This document shows positions 22,430-34,184 of a stretch of 64,000 nucleotides of DNA, one piece after another. Every line of letters starts with the position of its first letter. The first letter of the stretch is position 1. The translations under genes and the position numbers were made by a program. The notes under the pieces are model-generated. The model was not told the DNA's origin, made no database searches, and saw only the letters and a list, made by a program, of their open reading frames with translations. Source of the DNA: Euleptes europaea. Its lineage: Eukaryota > Chordata > Lepidosauria > Squamata > Sphaerodactylidae. The stretch is taken from the NCBI RefSeq assembly GCF_029931775.1, contig NC_079318.1, positions 75,489,614-75,553,613 on the forward strand, in the 5' to 3' direction.

Positions 22430-23189
22430 TCTGTCAGCTGCATCTGATTCGCCAATTTTCTCTATACTTGCACTCAGCTGATTTGGTCATGCTGATCCAT
22501 GTTTCTGCAACCTCACGACTGAATTACCGCAACACGGAAACCACAACTGGTCCAGGGTGTGGCAGGCCCAACTGCTGTCAGGAGCTAGTCTCTGGGAACA
22601 TATGTTGCCCATTTTGAAGCAGCTACGTTGGATGCCTGTCTTTCCCCAAGTTTATTTTATTATTAATGTATTAATTAATTACGTTTCCAGCCCGCCCTCC
22701 CCACCCAAAACCAGGCTCAAGGCTGATCACAAGAATAATATCACACGTTCAATTCAAGGTGCTGGTTATGAACTTTAAAGCCCTTTTTGACCTAGGACCC
22801 ATCTATTTGAAGGACTCTCTCCTTCCATCTGTCCCTATGCACCAACTATGATCATCAGGCAGCCATTTGTTTCCTATCCCACTTGCCTATCCTATCTGGC
22901 ATTGATCAGAGCCTGGGCCTTTTCTGTCATGGCTCCAGCTCTGTGGACAGGCCTCCCTGAAGAGGTGAAGGGCCCCCGTCCTTGGAGATCTTCATGAGGT
23001 GCTGCGAGGCATGCCAGTTTGCCAGGGCGTTAGAGGAGCTTTGAACAGCAGGCGTCATTTAAGGGGGGAGGGGGGGAGAGATTTGGGGCGTGTTGTTTTA
23101 TCTTTGGTTTTAGCTGGGATGCTTTAATTATTATTGTAAGCCACCTTGAACCAAGAGGAAAAGTGGGATGCACATGTAAACAAACAAAC
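22430..23189 (+). mobile_element. CR1/L2-type LINE 3' portion
   Basis: Broken frames such as VSATSRLNYRNT, and the DNA phrases 'caaggtgctggttatgaac' and 'gggccttttctgtcatgg', match the region after the reverse transcriptase. It ends 'gtaagccaccttgaacc' plus (AAAC)n, typical of L2/CR1-like 3' ends. Confidence 0.7.
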
Positions 23190-23567
23190 AGGATAATCGG
23201 GCCTGGAGACCAAGTCTTATGAGGAAAGGCTGAGGGACTTGGGAATGTTTAGTCTGGAAAAGAGGAGGTTGAGAGGGAACATGATTGCTCTCTTTAAGTA
23301 TTTGAAGGCATGTCACTTAGAGGAGGGCAGAGAGCTGTTCCTGTTGGCAGCAGAGGATAGGAATCACAATAATGGGTTTAAATTGCAGGCAAAGAGGTAC
23401 GGGATGGATATTAGGATTATTATTTTTTTACAGTAAGAGTTCCTCGACAGTGGAATCAGCTACCTAGGGAGGTGGTGAGTTCCCCTTCACTGGCAGTCTT
23501 TAAACAGAGGCTGGACAAGCACTTGTCAGGGATGCTCTAGGCTGATCCTGCATTAAGCAGGGGGTTG
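23190..23567 (+). mobile_element. CR1 LINE 3' end, split by a hAT element
   Basis: 'gaggaaaggctgagggactt', 'tttaaacagaggctggac' and 'gggttggactagat' are CR1 3' phrases. The element resumes after the hAT at 25084-25122 and ends with 'tatgattctattcta', the CR1 terminal repeat. Confidence 0.82.
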
Positions 23568-23575
23568 GACTAGAT

Positions 23576-25075
23576 CCGTGTTGGCGAACCTATGGCACGC
23601 GTGCCCGACCTGGCACGCGTAGCCCTCTCTGCCGGCACGCGAGTAAGTGGCTCGGGACGGGACCGAAAGTCCAGGCGGGCGAGGCAGCGACGGATGGAAG
23701 CGGTGGAGAGAGAGCCAGCCCGCTTCCCGAGGGACGGGGCGAGGAACCGGCAAGCCAGCAGCCAGGAAAAGACGGAGCGCAGAGACGCGGCGGCGCGCTG
23801 CCGCACCCCAGCTGTAGCCCCGCCGCCCGGTCGCGCCTGCGCCAGTCAGAGGACTTGGCTGGGGGCGTGGGGAGGAGGGCAGGATGTTTCAGCCCTAATA
23901 AGGTCTTGGGGGCGGGACATCCTGCCCTCCTCCCCACGCCCCCAGCCAAGTCCTCTGACTGGCGCAGGCGCGACCGGGCGGCGGGGCTACAGCTGGGGTG
24001 CGGCAGCGCGCCGCCGCGTCTCTGCGCTCCGTCTTTTCCTGGCTGCTGGCTTGCCGGTTCCTCGCCCCGTCCCTCGGGAAGCGGGCTGGCTCTCTCTCCA
24101 CCGCTTCCATCCGTCGCTGCCTCGCCCGCCTGGACTTTCGGTCCCGTCCCGAGCCACTTACCCGCGTGCCGGCAGAGGAGGCTCCACCCCCACCAAAGGT
24201 CGACCACGAAGCCTCTCCTCACCGCCCCATTTCTGGTTTATTCCCCCCCCCACACACACACACAAGAGAGGTGGTGTGTGAGGTAAAGCGCCACCCTCCC
24301 CCTCCCCTCACAGCGCGGCCGGGTTTTGAATGCGCGCTCGAGGCCGGCAGCGCCAAGGCGGGCGGCGAGGAGGAGGTCGGGGCTCGGGGTGGGGGGTGGG
24401 GAAAGCAATGTTTGATTCAAAACTCTGCATGGGGGGTTATTGGCCATTTATGAATGGGAGGTTTTGCATTGGATTTGCCATTCAGATGCACATTTTCCCC
24501 ATCCAGATCCTCAGAACTCAACAATAAGCCCCCCTGCAGAGTTTTTTTTCAGACGGAACCCTCTGAATATAGAGCAGGTTTTGCTTCATATATTTGCCTT
24601 AGGGTTGCCAGGTGTCTCTCCCCCAATCATTTACCTCTTTCCCTGATGGTTCAGTTACAAATATCAAGTTTCACTTTGAAGAAGAGTTGGTTTTTATATG
24701 CCGACTTTCTCTACCACTTAAGGAAGAATCAAACCGGCTTTCAATCACCTTCCCCTCCCCACAACAGATACCCTGGCCATTTATGCATGGTCAGTTTTGA
24801 TGTTCACTAAAAGCTCTTTTTTAAAATGCGAATTTAAAACTGCCTATTCACGGTCTCGAAGCAAAAGGAGAAATTCCACCCCTCCCACTCGCCTGCTCCT
24901 TTGTTCCTGTTTGCATAACCATTAGCATGTGCATAGCTAACCCGCCACTGTTATTTTGCATGGTTCCTTCAGGGGGATTCTTCAGGTTAAATTGCCGTGT
25001 TGGCACTTTGTGATATATAAGAGGGTTTGGGGTTGCAGTTTGGGCACTCAGTCTCTAAAAGGTTCGCCATCACTG
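23576..25075. mobile_element. hAT DNA transposon, 1.5 kb, carrying a 261-bp palindrome
   Basis: Ends tgttggcgaacct and aggttcgccatca, flanked by the exact 8-bp duplication gactagat (23568-23575 and 25076-25083) within a CR1 3' end. The left third is CpG- and GC-rich and holds the inverted repeat 23627-23887 / 23917-24177. Overlapping open frames on both strands here come from the GC content and the palindrome; none has a transposase motif. Confidence 0.9.
23627..24177. repeat. Near-perfect inverted repeat, 261-bp arms, 29-bp loop
   Basis: Arm 23627-23887 is the reverse complement of 23917-24177 in one unbroken register (paired positions always sum to 47804). By eye only one position differs within the arms (near 23642). 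Pairing fades beyond 24177 and before 23627. Confidence 0.9.
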
Positions 25076-25129
25076 GACTAGATGGTCTATATGGCCCCTT
25101 CCAACTCTATGATTCTATTCTATAAATGC

Positions 25130-26095
25130 CTTTCTTTCACTGATCTCCCCCCCCCCCACAAGCTGCCCTGCATCCATCTGGGGGTAGGGATGGGGAAGTT
25201 TTCTGCCCCACACCGTGTGACTTTCACATGTGACCATGTGACTTTCAGGCAATTTGGAGCACTAGAACCCTTTAAAAAATGAACTGCTGCAGCATCTCAG
25301 TTTGAAATGGGTTCTGCTCAGTTAAATAAATAAAAACAAACGTTTGTTATGGAAAATAATTTAACCTCCAACCTGGCAGCAGCACGCTCATCTCACAGCC
25401 TGCAGGAAACATAAATTTCCCCCAAACTACAATGAAGCATTGTCATTTTTGTGTGTGTCTCTCTGCTCTCTTTCCGTGGCACTGAGTTTTACGAGAGTCC
25501 ATTTCGTTCCTAGGCACGGCTCGCCAAACGCTTGTAGTGCCGTCGAGAGCACTAAGTACTTCCATGAGCTTGTTTTATGAATGCCAGTGCAGGAAGATTC
25601 TGGTTCGGGACAATCAAACCGTTCTGGACCACTGGTCCCTTCTGATTATATCGAGCTCGTCCCTTCTGGCTGTTCTATTTCCCTTCCAGAGAGCACAGCA
25701 GGAAATAATTTTTCTCTTTAAAAGGCTTTTGGGTAAAAATTGTATCATAGGCAGTCGATGCGCTTGTGACTCATTCAGAAGTCAGCAAAATACTATATGA
25801 CTCCTTTCCCTTCGTTTACCTATAACGCCAGGGCTTCATTTATCTCAAGCTGTGGTCCCCAAATTCATTTTCCATCCCCGAGCACCATGCTGGAAAACAA
25901 TATCATCAACGTTCTATTTAAGCATGCATATGTATGAGCAAGAGATGGTGGAGGCTGGGCAAAGCAGAGAAATAATCCCCCCCGCCATTCATCTGCCCCC
26001 CCCTTCTTGTAATGTTACTTGGCTCTGCCACTTCCAACACCATCATCGGCATTGGAACGTGAAGCAGCCAGGTCAGTTTTGCCTACTTTGTCTGA
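25130..26095. other. Low-repeat stretch, possible non-coding conserved DNA
   Basis: 25440-25860 has no repeat that I recognise and keeps several CpGs. No open frame looks coding. Confidence 0.3.
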
Positions 26096-26097
26096 GG

Positions 26098-26312
26098 AGA
26101 GGGCTGTGGCTCAGGAGCAGAGCATCTGTTTTGCATTCAGAAGGTCCCAGGTTCAATCCCTGGCATCTCCATTTAAGGGTAGCAGGTGATGTGAAAGACC
26201 CTGCCTAAGCAGAGTCACACCTTTCTCAGCCCGTTGACTTCAATGGACTCAGAATGGACTCTTCTTTGGATGGTACTGCAATGATTGGACTCAGTATAAG
26301 GCAGCTTCACAT
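26098..26312 (+). repeat. tRNA-headed SINE (type B)
   Basis: 'gtggctcaggagcagagc' A-box region, 'ggttcaatccc' B box, and the tail 'actcagtataaggcagcttc'. Confidence 0.8.
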
Positions 26313-26329
26313 GAAAGTGGTTCTCTGAT

Positions 26330-27230
26330 CTCAGGCAAAGGAAGGTCTTTCCTAGCCCCCAATACCTGGTCTTGCTGCCTAGCAGGGGGTGGCCAGTTTC
26401 TGCTTTCGAGCGCCAGGGAAGGAGAGGCTTCAGATTTCCCTCCTGCACCACTTATGTATATATATAGAGAGAGAAACTTCAGATTGTTAGGTTTATATAT
26501 CATATTTTTAATGCTCCTTCATGTGGAGGCCACTAATTTATCCTGCCCTGGGCTAACCCATACAAATTCACTCTAGGACTTATAGCGAACTAGTGGGACT
26601 AAAGGAAATTCTAGAAGGAAGTTGGTTCACGTAAAAAAACCTCTCTGCAAGTAAAAAAAAAAAAAAAACATCAGAGAGAACATTTCTTGCCTGGTCCACC
26701 CCATACACTACTAGCTTCTACTTGCAAAAAGTTTCCTATGTAAGGAAGCATTAAGAAATGTGTTCCTCACCTGCAAGGCTACAGCCCATTCTGCATTTAC
26801 TGTCCATTCCCTCTTCACTCTGTTCCATGCGCAGACTAAGGACATCCATTAACAGAAGCTATCAGAGACTGGGACTTTCTGCAGGCAAAGAATTTGCCCA
26901 AGTGGGGAGGGGCGGGGCAGGACTAGAGCTACAAAATTCTGGTGGCAGAGGGAGGCAGGCCCAGTGCTGTAGGGGAACAGCGGCAGCATACCTGCTCTAA
27001 GCAAGCATCTTCTCTGGATGGAAGCAGAGTCCAGGGAAAATAGGGAAACTGTATTTCAATAGCTGTCATTTCTTTCATTGTTGATGTTTAGAAGTTTGTC
27101 CCAGAAGGGGTACGGTAGACTCTATATATTTGTAATGTGTTACTGTCTTTGTATTCTACCTTGTTTGTTATTGTCTTTTGAAACACAATATAGCATTTGT
27201 TATCTTTGTACTAATTATCTCCAATGCTGT
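26330..27230. other. Gene-free stretch
   Basis: A-run at 26652-26668, otherwise unremarkable. No supported gene. Confidence 0.4.
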
Positions 27231-27235
27231 TTTCC

Positions 27236-27422
27236 AAACCTTCAGGAAATAGCTGGAGATCTCCTGCTATTACAACTGATCTCCGATAAAGATCACTTCA
27301 CCTGGATAAAATGGCCACTTTGGCAATCAGACTCTATGGCATTGAAGTCTCTCCCCTTCCCAAACCCCGCCCTCCGCCCCAAAACCCTCCCGTCGGTGGC
27401 AAAGTGGGACCTGGCAGCCCTA
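27236..27422. mobile_element. MITE family M copy
   Basis: 'agctggagatctcctgctat' and 'gactctatggcattgaag' mark it. It ends 'cctggcagcccta'. A (TG)n run follows at 27437-27459. Confidence 0.72.
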
Positions 27423-27689
27423 CTCACAAGGTGCCTGTTGTGTGTGTGTGTGTGTGGGGGGAAGAGCCAACAGGGTGATTTGGGTGCCAGTCCAAAATAA
27501 ACAATGGTACTGATGATCTAGTTATGGCTAACCCATCTTAAACTCAGTGTGTGCTAGCAGCTATCTGCTTTTTTTTAAGCCTTTAATACAATTATTTCAT
27601 TCAAAACCCTGTAGAGAAAACAAGTAGTTTTGAGGAACGATAGACTCCAAGACAGCCTTACAGGAAAGATTTCTGGAAAAAGCAGCAAT

Positions 27690-28130
27690 CCTTGAGAACT
27701 GAGTGTGCCCAATGGTCCTTACAGATCTCTGGCCCTCCTCCTATTTCTGTAAATGGCTAAGTGTGAAAACAGCTGTGCCATCTGAAGTAATGTTTTCCAG
27801 GCCGCCACTATACGTTCAAACCATTTCTATCATCCTTGGAATGTTGCACCTGTCTGCATTAAATTGGACGGAAAGCGAAATCACTCCCCAATATCTGCCA
27901 CGGCGTCCTTCCAGCTGAATGGGCAGAAATATTAATTGGTGCAATTCTCCATCTTGTGAGGTTTTGACCCCCCCTCTGCTCATCTTGCTAATGCAGTAGA
28001 CTTTAGTCTCATCTGATTGTCTCTTTATGCTCAATGTGCTGGAAAAGAAGAGCCGGCTTGTTTCTTCCCCCTCCATCCAATTAAACAGCAACTCAATTAC
28101 CTATTGGCTTCATTGCTAGTGAGTTTGTAA
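27690..28130. other. Low-repeat stretch, candidate conserved non-coding element
   Basis: About 440 bp with no interspersed repeat, with TAATTG/CAATTA-type homeodomain-like words (attaattggtgc, ccaattaaac) and balanced composition. No coding frame with splice sites was found. Confidence 0.3.
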
Positions 28131-28290
28131 ACAGGAGCTCAGAGGTGGGGGCTAGGTTAATGGAAGGTGTGTGTGTTAAAATGTTAAAATGCTGAGACAC
28201 GAAGAAGAGGATGCTGCTGGCAGACAAGTCCACCAAAAGGAGATATATATGCTCATCTACACACAAATATTGACCAACCCTACCTCCTTA

Positions 28291-28465
28291 TAGAATCATA
28301 GAGTTGGAAGGGACCACCAGGGTCATCAAGTCCAAACCCCTGCACAATGCAGGAAATTCACAACTACCTCCCCCTCACGCCCCCAGTGACCAGAAGATGG
28401 CCAAGATGCCCTCCCTCTCATCATCTGCCTAAGGTCACAGAATCAGCATTGCTGACAGATGACCC
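28291..28465 (-). mobile_element. CR1 LINE 3' end
   Basis: 'agaatcatagagttggaagg' then 'cctgcacaatgcaggaaatt', the antisense form of the CR1 3' end seen at 36055-36378. Confidence 0.8.
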
Positions 28466-28566
28466 CATGCTCCGATGCAAAAGTCTGGGTCAGTCATTCC
28501 TGGGGGCTATAGCATCTATTTCTCCAAGCCTATTTCCACAGAGGAGGGAAGGCAGCATGGAATATA

Positions 28567-28772
28567 AGGTTGCCAGGTCCCTCTTTGCCACTGACAGGAG
28601 GTTTTTGGGGCAGAGCCTGAGGAGGGCAGGGTTTGGCCACTTTGGCCATAGAGTGTAATGGCCAAAGCTGCCATTTCCTCCAGGTGAACTGATCTCTTTT
28701 GGCTGGAGATCAGTTGTAATAGCAGCAGCTCTCCAGCTAGTACCTGGAGGTTGGCAACCCTAATGGAATAGC
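28567..28772. mobile_element. MITE family M copy with 'taa' duplication
   Basis: 'taa' + ggttgccaggtccc ... 'ggttggcaaccc' + 'taa'. Confidence 0.78.
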
Positions 28773-28955
28773 CTGATCTCATCAGATCTCGGAAGCTAAG
28801 CAGGGTTGGTATTTGGATGGGAGACCACCAAAGGAGACTCTGTAGAAGAAGGCAATGGCCAACCACCTCTGCTTACTCATGTGCCTTGGAAGCTAATTGC
28901 TGGGGTTGCCAGAAGTCAGTTGCAACTTGATGGCCAGTAGGTATGCACTTCCACA
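28773..28955 (+). repeat. 5S rRNA-headed SINE
   Basis: 'gcctgatctcatcagatctc', 'ggaagctaagcagggttgg' and 'tatttggatgggagacc' copy the 5S rRNA internal promoter region. The body 'ggcaatggccaaccacctc' and the tail 'cagttgcaacttgatggc' follow. It is not a 5S gene because the 5S part is incomplete and fused to this body. Confidence 0.88.
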
Positions 28956-29164
28956 GAGCGTAGGAGAATAGAATAGAATAGGGGAGGGGAGAACCTAACA
29001 ACCCTGTGTGAAGGGTTGGGGTGAGGGGACTGTGACTGGCTCACAGATATCCACTAAGCTCCATGGCTGTAGGGGATATGGACACAGCTCTCCCCCATCC
29101 TACTGTACTATATTGACTCTCAACTTGAAGCAATGCCTTCTGTACACAAATTGACCCCCTGGTG

Positions 29165-29520
29165 GTTTATACCCAGTGTGGTTCAGTGGGTAGCATGCCA
29201 GGCTAGGACTGCAGAGTCCCAGGGTATAAATTCCCACTCAGTCACAAATAGGGTTGCCAGCTAGCCTGGAGAAAATGTCCTGTCCCTTAATGGGTTAATG
29301 GGCTATTTACTAGGTGATGTTATTCACCTCCATGCCTTTAAAAAGCTTCACCTGCCCATTTCTGCCCATTAAGCCTCTCTAATTCTCCAGGCCTCTTGGC
29401 AACCCTACCAACTTCACTTGTTGAACTTGGGCCAGCCATTCTCATTCTCTCTCTCACGAGCCACCTTCATAGGGTTGTTGTAAGGATTATCTGGGGTATG
29501 CTGCTGCCGAGAGCTCCTCG
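29165..29520 (+). repeat. tRNA-headed SINE (type C) split by a MITE
   Basis: Head 'gtgtggttcagtgggtagc' at 29176. The body stops near 29248 and resumes at 29409 with 'tgttgaacttgggccagcc', 'gggttgttgtaaggatta'. The intervening 29250-29406 is the second-subfamily MITE (tagggttgccagc ... ggcaaccctac). Confidence 0.7.
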
Positions 29521-29530
29521 GAGGAAGGGT

Positions 29531-29706
29531 AGAGTTGCCAGCTCCAGATTGGGAAATACCTGGAGATTTTGGGGACGGAGCCTGAGGAGGGCGGATTTTG
29601 GGGAGGGACTTCAATGCCATAGAGTCATTTTCTCCAGGTGAACTGATCTCTATCGTCTGTAGATAGTGGGAGATCTCCAGCCACCACCTGGAGGTTGGCA
29701 ACCCTA
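29531..29706. mobile_element. MITE family M copy
   Basis: 'tagagttgccagctccag' ... 'ggaggttggcaacccta'. Confidence 0.75.
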
Positions 29707-29709
29707 AGG

Positions 29710-30185
29710 AAGGATGAGATAAAAATGTGATATAAAGAACTTCCGCATCTCTTCGCATCACTTCACTCACAATGCTTTTCAAACTATTAGTTCCACACAT
29801 CCGGAACCGAACTCCACAAATTCCTCCCTCACATTTTGGTTGTTTCAGCTGAAAGGAGACCTCTCAAAGTGCAGTCGAGAGCAGGAATGGGGTGTCCTAG
29901 GTGGACTGCTTAGTCCTTTCCCTTGCTGCCATTTTCACACCCCCTCCAAACTACTTCCCCACCTGCAGGAGAAAAGAGAAAAGCACTTTAATGGAGGAAT
30001 CCCAAGTGGGTCCTCTCAGAAGCAAGTCTCATGTTATACAGTGGTACTTCTTCCCAAGGAAGTACCTTTAGGATTGCTGTGTAAGTAGGCATTGCTGCTT
30101 CAGAAAGGAGAGCCCATTATAGAATGCAAAGTTATCTACAAATTTCAAACTTTGAAATTTCCATGAGACTGCCAAATAATTTTTT
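29710..30185. other. Gene-free stretch
   Basis: Nothing recognised apart from a T-run at 30181-30189. Confidence 0.4.
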
Positions 30186-30189
30186 TTTG

Positions 30190-30405
30190 TCATCAAGTCG
30201 CAGCCGACTCATGGCGACCCAGAAGGGTTTTCAAGGCAAGAGACATTCTGAGGTGGTTTTGCCATTGGCTGCCTCTGTGTAGTGACCCTGGTATTCCGTG
30301 GTGGTCTCTCATCCAAGTACTAACTAGGGCCGACCCAGTTTAGCTTCTGAGGTCTGACGAGATCAGGCTAGCCTGGGCTACCCAGATCAGGGGAGAGTTA
30401 AGTAA
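30190..30405 (-). repeat. 5S rRNA-headed SINE
   Basis: Minus-strand copy: 'gtctgacgagatcaggctag' and 'catccaagtactaactagg' are the 5S part; 'catcaagtcgcagccgactc' is the tail. Confidence 0.88.
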
Positions 30406-30409
30406 TCAT

Positions 30410-32030
30410 AGAGATGATATACATAACCTTTGAATCCGGCTGACAAGGATCAGGCGCTTACGTGTCGAAATTATATGCAAGAAAACACAGAATGTGGTGC
30501 TGCGCACAGTGAAGGGGTTTAAAGCACAGGTAAGACAGATTTCCCTTTTTTAAAAAAAGTTCACATTTTCTTTCCCTTCTTTTCAAATCCTTATGAGTGC
30601 AGTCTTCTATTATCACTTGTATTTCTTTCCCTTATTTTCTTCTAATGTTCCAAGTTTCAGTCTTCTTAGGTGTTTGAGCTAAGCAAACCAAGTCATCCCC
30701 CATCTGGTTTTCTGCTTCGAAGGAGGCAGTCAGCTGGGGAAGGGAAAGACAGAATCAATACTCTTGCATTCTGGAGGACCGGAAGCACCAAGATGTGACA
30801 CATTCAGATAATGAATGTTTTCTGCCAGAGGTTCTGTGTTGAATCCAAGTACATCGAGTATTTGGGGGGGAGAGAGTCTTGTGCCACCTGACAGATTTAT
30901 TGTGGTATCGGCTTTCATGGATTAAAGTCCATTTTATTTATTTAAAATGTTTAAAGGCTGCCTTCCACAAAAACAAGCCAACAAAGCCCAATGTGGCTTA
31001 TATAAAACACCACAAAACTGTACTAAACTGACATACTCATGGCCTAACAAGATGATCTTGCATTGGATCCAGGCTAAATTTTCTGCTAATGGAAGACGTA
31101 ATTTCTGCCCACTCTCCCTTCTTCATAAGACCCCTCATGCCATTCCTGACAGTCCCCCATCCTCCAGGAGCAAAATTTTGGGAAGATCAGTGGGCTGCAG
31201 AGGGAAGGCAGAAAAGTTGTGTTCCTCTGATGGAAATACCTTCTATTAGTGGACATTTTAGTCTGGATACAATCCATTGTCTCCTACTTTTGTCATCCTA
31301 GGTGGACAAAAAACAGAAAAGTTTTTAGTTATGTATTGTTATACTGTATTTCCTCTCCAAGCCAGGTTGTCTGCCCTGAAGTGTTCAGTGTTTAAAATGA
31401 ACTGTTAAGTTAAAGAAGCTAGGTGTTCTTTGTTGCTTCACTGTGCAATATGTTTCTTCCATAAAAAGTGCTATTCTAAACCAAGATCTAACCCTGGTTT
31501 AGAATCCTGGACTGGAGATGTGTTTTGCTGGCTAAAACAGCATCTGGAAAACATGGGCAAAACACACGGGGAGAGCGAGGCGACCTTTGACAGGCGGAAA
31601 AGGCATGCATAATCAAAAGGAAGCCCTGAAACAGTCGGCAGGGATGACCGCAGGGAAACGTCCCTGCATAAAAGGCTGAGCTCAGTGGTGCCATTTTGAA
31701 GGGTGATGTTAGGTCTGCCCCATACATGGAAGCTGTGCCTGCCTCATGCTCCAATCAGAAGGAAAGGCAGGAAATGTAGTAAATCGATTTTATTTCTTCA
31801 ACCACACCAAATACAAACTACAACACCTTCAGAACTAAAATCAGTACTGGAGTCTGCTTCTTCCCTCCCTTTTCCCAGCATGCGCCTTAGTTATGCCTTA
31901 AAGAGGCAATTGCATATAAACAATCAAACATAAAACATGCAGTACCTATTACTACCTTTCAAACTCTCAGCCACCCTTGAGATGGGTCAGAGAAGGTTTT
32001 CCCTTGATGTGGCTCAAAGGAATCTCATGA
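30410..32030. other. Gene-free stretch
   Basis: A retroelement tail scrap at 30870-30930 ('cttgtgccacctgacag') and no other feature that I can support. Confidence 0.4.
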
Positions 32031-32765
32031 TTAGGTCTGTGCACCGATTCCCCACCCCCACCCCCAGTATTTGAGCCTGAAAATTTTTGAAAACCCTAGT
32101 GTAATGCCCAGATACAAGGGCTGGTTTAGAACACTATGTATTCATACGCACACACATGGAAGCTTTGGGAAGTTGGCATCCGGGAGCCATGAACCAACAA
32201 ATCCTGCTCTCTGTGCTTGGTACGGCCTCTCACCAGTAGAGAGCTCTGAATTACCTTCATCTTTAGGAATGTGGTTTCTAGTTACTAAGATCACAAGACC
32301 TAGAACTTGCTTAGAGACAGCCTTCGGCCACTATCTATAGGTTATGCTAATTAGAGTGAAGTAGACACCTAATGTGCATTGGTGCTTTTGTGTATCAATC
32401 TGCTTGTCAGCAGCCATGGGCCTGCCCCATGCGAATGCATAAATGATACTGACTTTCCTTTGTTTCTCTGGTGAGTAACAATGCATCTTATTTGTGGGTT
32501 ATTTCACCCCAGGGTCTCTGTTTAGCTAAATAAAGAACTGTTGCTTATTTTAACCTCCTCCTAGTTGTCTTCACTGGACTCTATAAGACAACATGGCATT
32601 TCACTAGAAACCCCAGATTTTTTTGAAAACTTTCAGGTTTATAAACCTGAACCTGAAAAAAACACCGAAAAAATTGGCGTAGATCTAAGCTGCCCCCGCC
32701 CGCCTTCCCGGGAGTCCTGGGAAGGCAGGAGTCCCAGGATGCCTGGCAGGGTGGATCTTAATGAA

Positions 32766-33015
32766 GTAGGGCTGTGCATTCGGAAAAACCCAAAATGAAA
32801 AAAACGGGAATATGCCAGTTTGGCTTTTCCGGGTTTGGGTTTTACCGGATGCAAAAAAGGCAGGGAAAATAGCCTAGCTGAAATGGGAGATTCCCAGATA
32901 AGCCAAAAATATATCCGGCTTTTCCGGTTCGGCTATTTCCCTCCCCTGCAAGGAGAAAGCTCTCCTTCCTGGGAGTCCTGGCAAGGTGGGTGGAGAGCGC
33001 TTTGTTAAGATCCGT
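32766..33015 (+). repeat. Unclassified interspersed repeat (family R)
   Basis: Starts 'agggctgtgcattcgg' and has the 'tttggcttttccggg' type phrases. Related starts occur at 32033 and 63178, and in antisense at 2568. Confidence 0.45.
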
Positions 33016-33119
33016 GCTGGATATATTTTTGTCATCTAGATAGTGTGAGCAACTGTCCATGTGGCAAGACACACAATTTGAGTTAAGAATTTACAACAAG
33101 CCACACAAAATATTAGGTA

Positions 33120-33485
33120 TTATATGGCCTCTTATATTCATTTTTTTAAAAAAAAATCCTAGTTATGATATGAATTAAATCAATTCGGCTTTCTTTTTTG
33201 TCTCCCTTTTCTTATGGTTTTCTATTTTCAGGTAAAATTTTTTTCATAAGGTTTATTTCCGGATGTGTTTTTTATAACTTTATGTATTTATGACCACTGA
33301 GGAAGGCCTACTCAGGCTGAAATGCATCTGGTCAAGCAGTGATAATTTACATTGACTATATATAAACGGTGTAGAAGAATTTTATACCTCATTTTAATAT
33401 GCAGCCTGTATTCCTGGCCTTGTGTTTTTAACAATTTTACTGTGTACACCTTGCAATAAATGTAATTATTTTGTTATATTGTATA
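33120..33485 (+). mobile_element. Hammerhead-bearing retroelement-like unit
   Basis: AT-rich, non-coding, carrying the best hammerhead motif in the window at 33291-33334. It is followed by 'ctatatataaacggtg' and an AATAAA (near 33453) before the right edge. The edges are uncertain. Confidence 0.5.
33291..33334 (+). ncRNA. Hammerhead ribozyme motif, type I, complete fold
   Basis: Stem I UGACCA (33291-33296) pairs fully with UGGUCA (33329-33334). Core CUGAGGA at 33297-33303, one extra A, stem II GGCCU/AGGCU with loop ACUC, GAA at 33319-33321, stem III AUGCAU (33322-33327), cleavage base C at 33328. Very short stem III is the form described for hammerheads in Penelope-like elements. The extra A before stem II departs from the textbook core, so catalysis is not assured. 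Confidence 0.68.
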
Positions 33486-34184
33486 GTTTGTAGCTCAACC
33501 TTTGAAAGTCTGTCACAAAAGCTTCTGCCACAAAATACAGGCTTTTCTGCCTCACCTTTGTGCTGCTGCTTGGCTTCTTAACTACACTGAGTTTTCCCTT
33601 CCTTTACACATAGTATTATTTGCAAATTTTTCCCTGAAGAAAAACTGGGAGAGAACCCACAAACGACACTGTGTCTCTTTGAAGTGCCACAACACGGTCT
33701 GCTGTTTCGCTTGGGTCGGATGAACAAAACACCCCCCACCCCGCAAGGCTGATCCTAGATGAAGTGACACTCGTAGATTGAGTACTTAATGAAATGAAAC
33801 GATAAACGAGCCAAGAACCAAAAGTTAACTATTAACAACAGGGAGTAGCTTCATGCAACCAATGGCATAACAAAGTAGTTCAATGAAATAAGAGGCAGAA
33901 TGCAGGGATTCAATCAATCGACATGCCTCTGTTTTCTCAGAAAAACGATGAACACAAGCCATAAAATGAATACATCAGTCAACGTGGACCGGTGTGACTG
34001 AGCTCACAACTGCTCCTTCCTTCCCTTGCCATTGAGGGCCATCACAGACTCCCAGAGAAAGATTTCCTCTGCCCCTCCTCCTGCCACCCAGACCCAACCT
34101 CATGACAAACCAAATCACACGACTTGCTGTTAGTCCCAATAGGCTAGCGACACCACAGGTTTTTCTTTAATTGTCCCACTTCTC

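Noticed and set aside
23590-24453. Long overlapping open frames on both strands (up to 229 codons)
   Set aside because: They follow from high GC content and the palindrome inside a hAT element. The same peptide appears from both arms, and no transposase motif or splice logic is present.
26098-26170. tRNA gene
   Set aside because: A and B boxes are present but no cloverleaf closes, and the same unit with the same tail recurs at six places.
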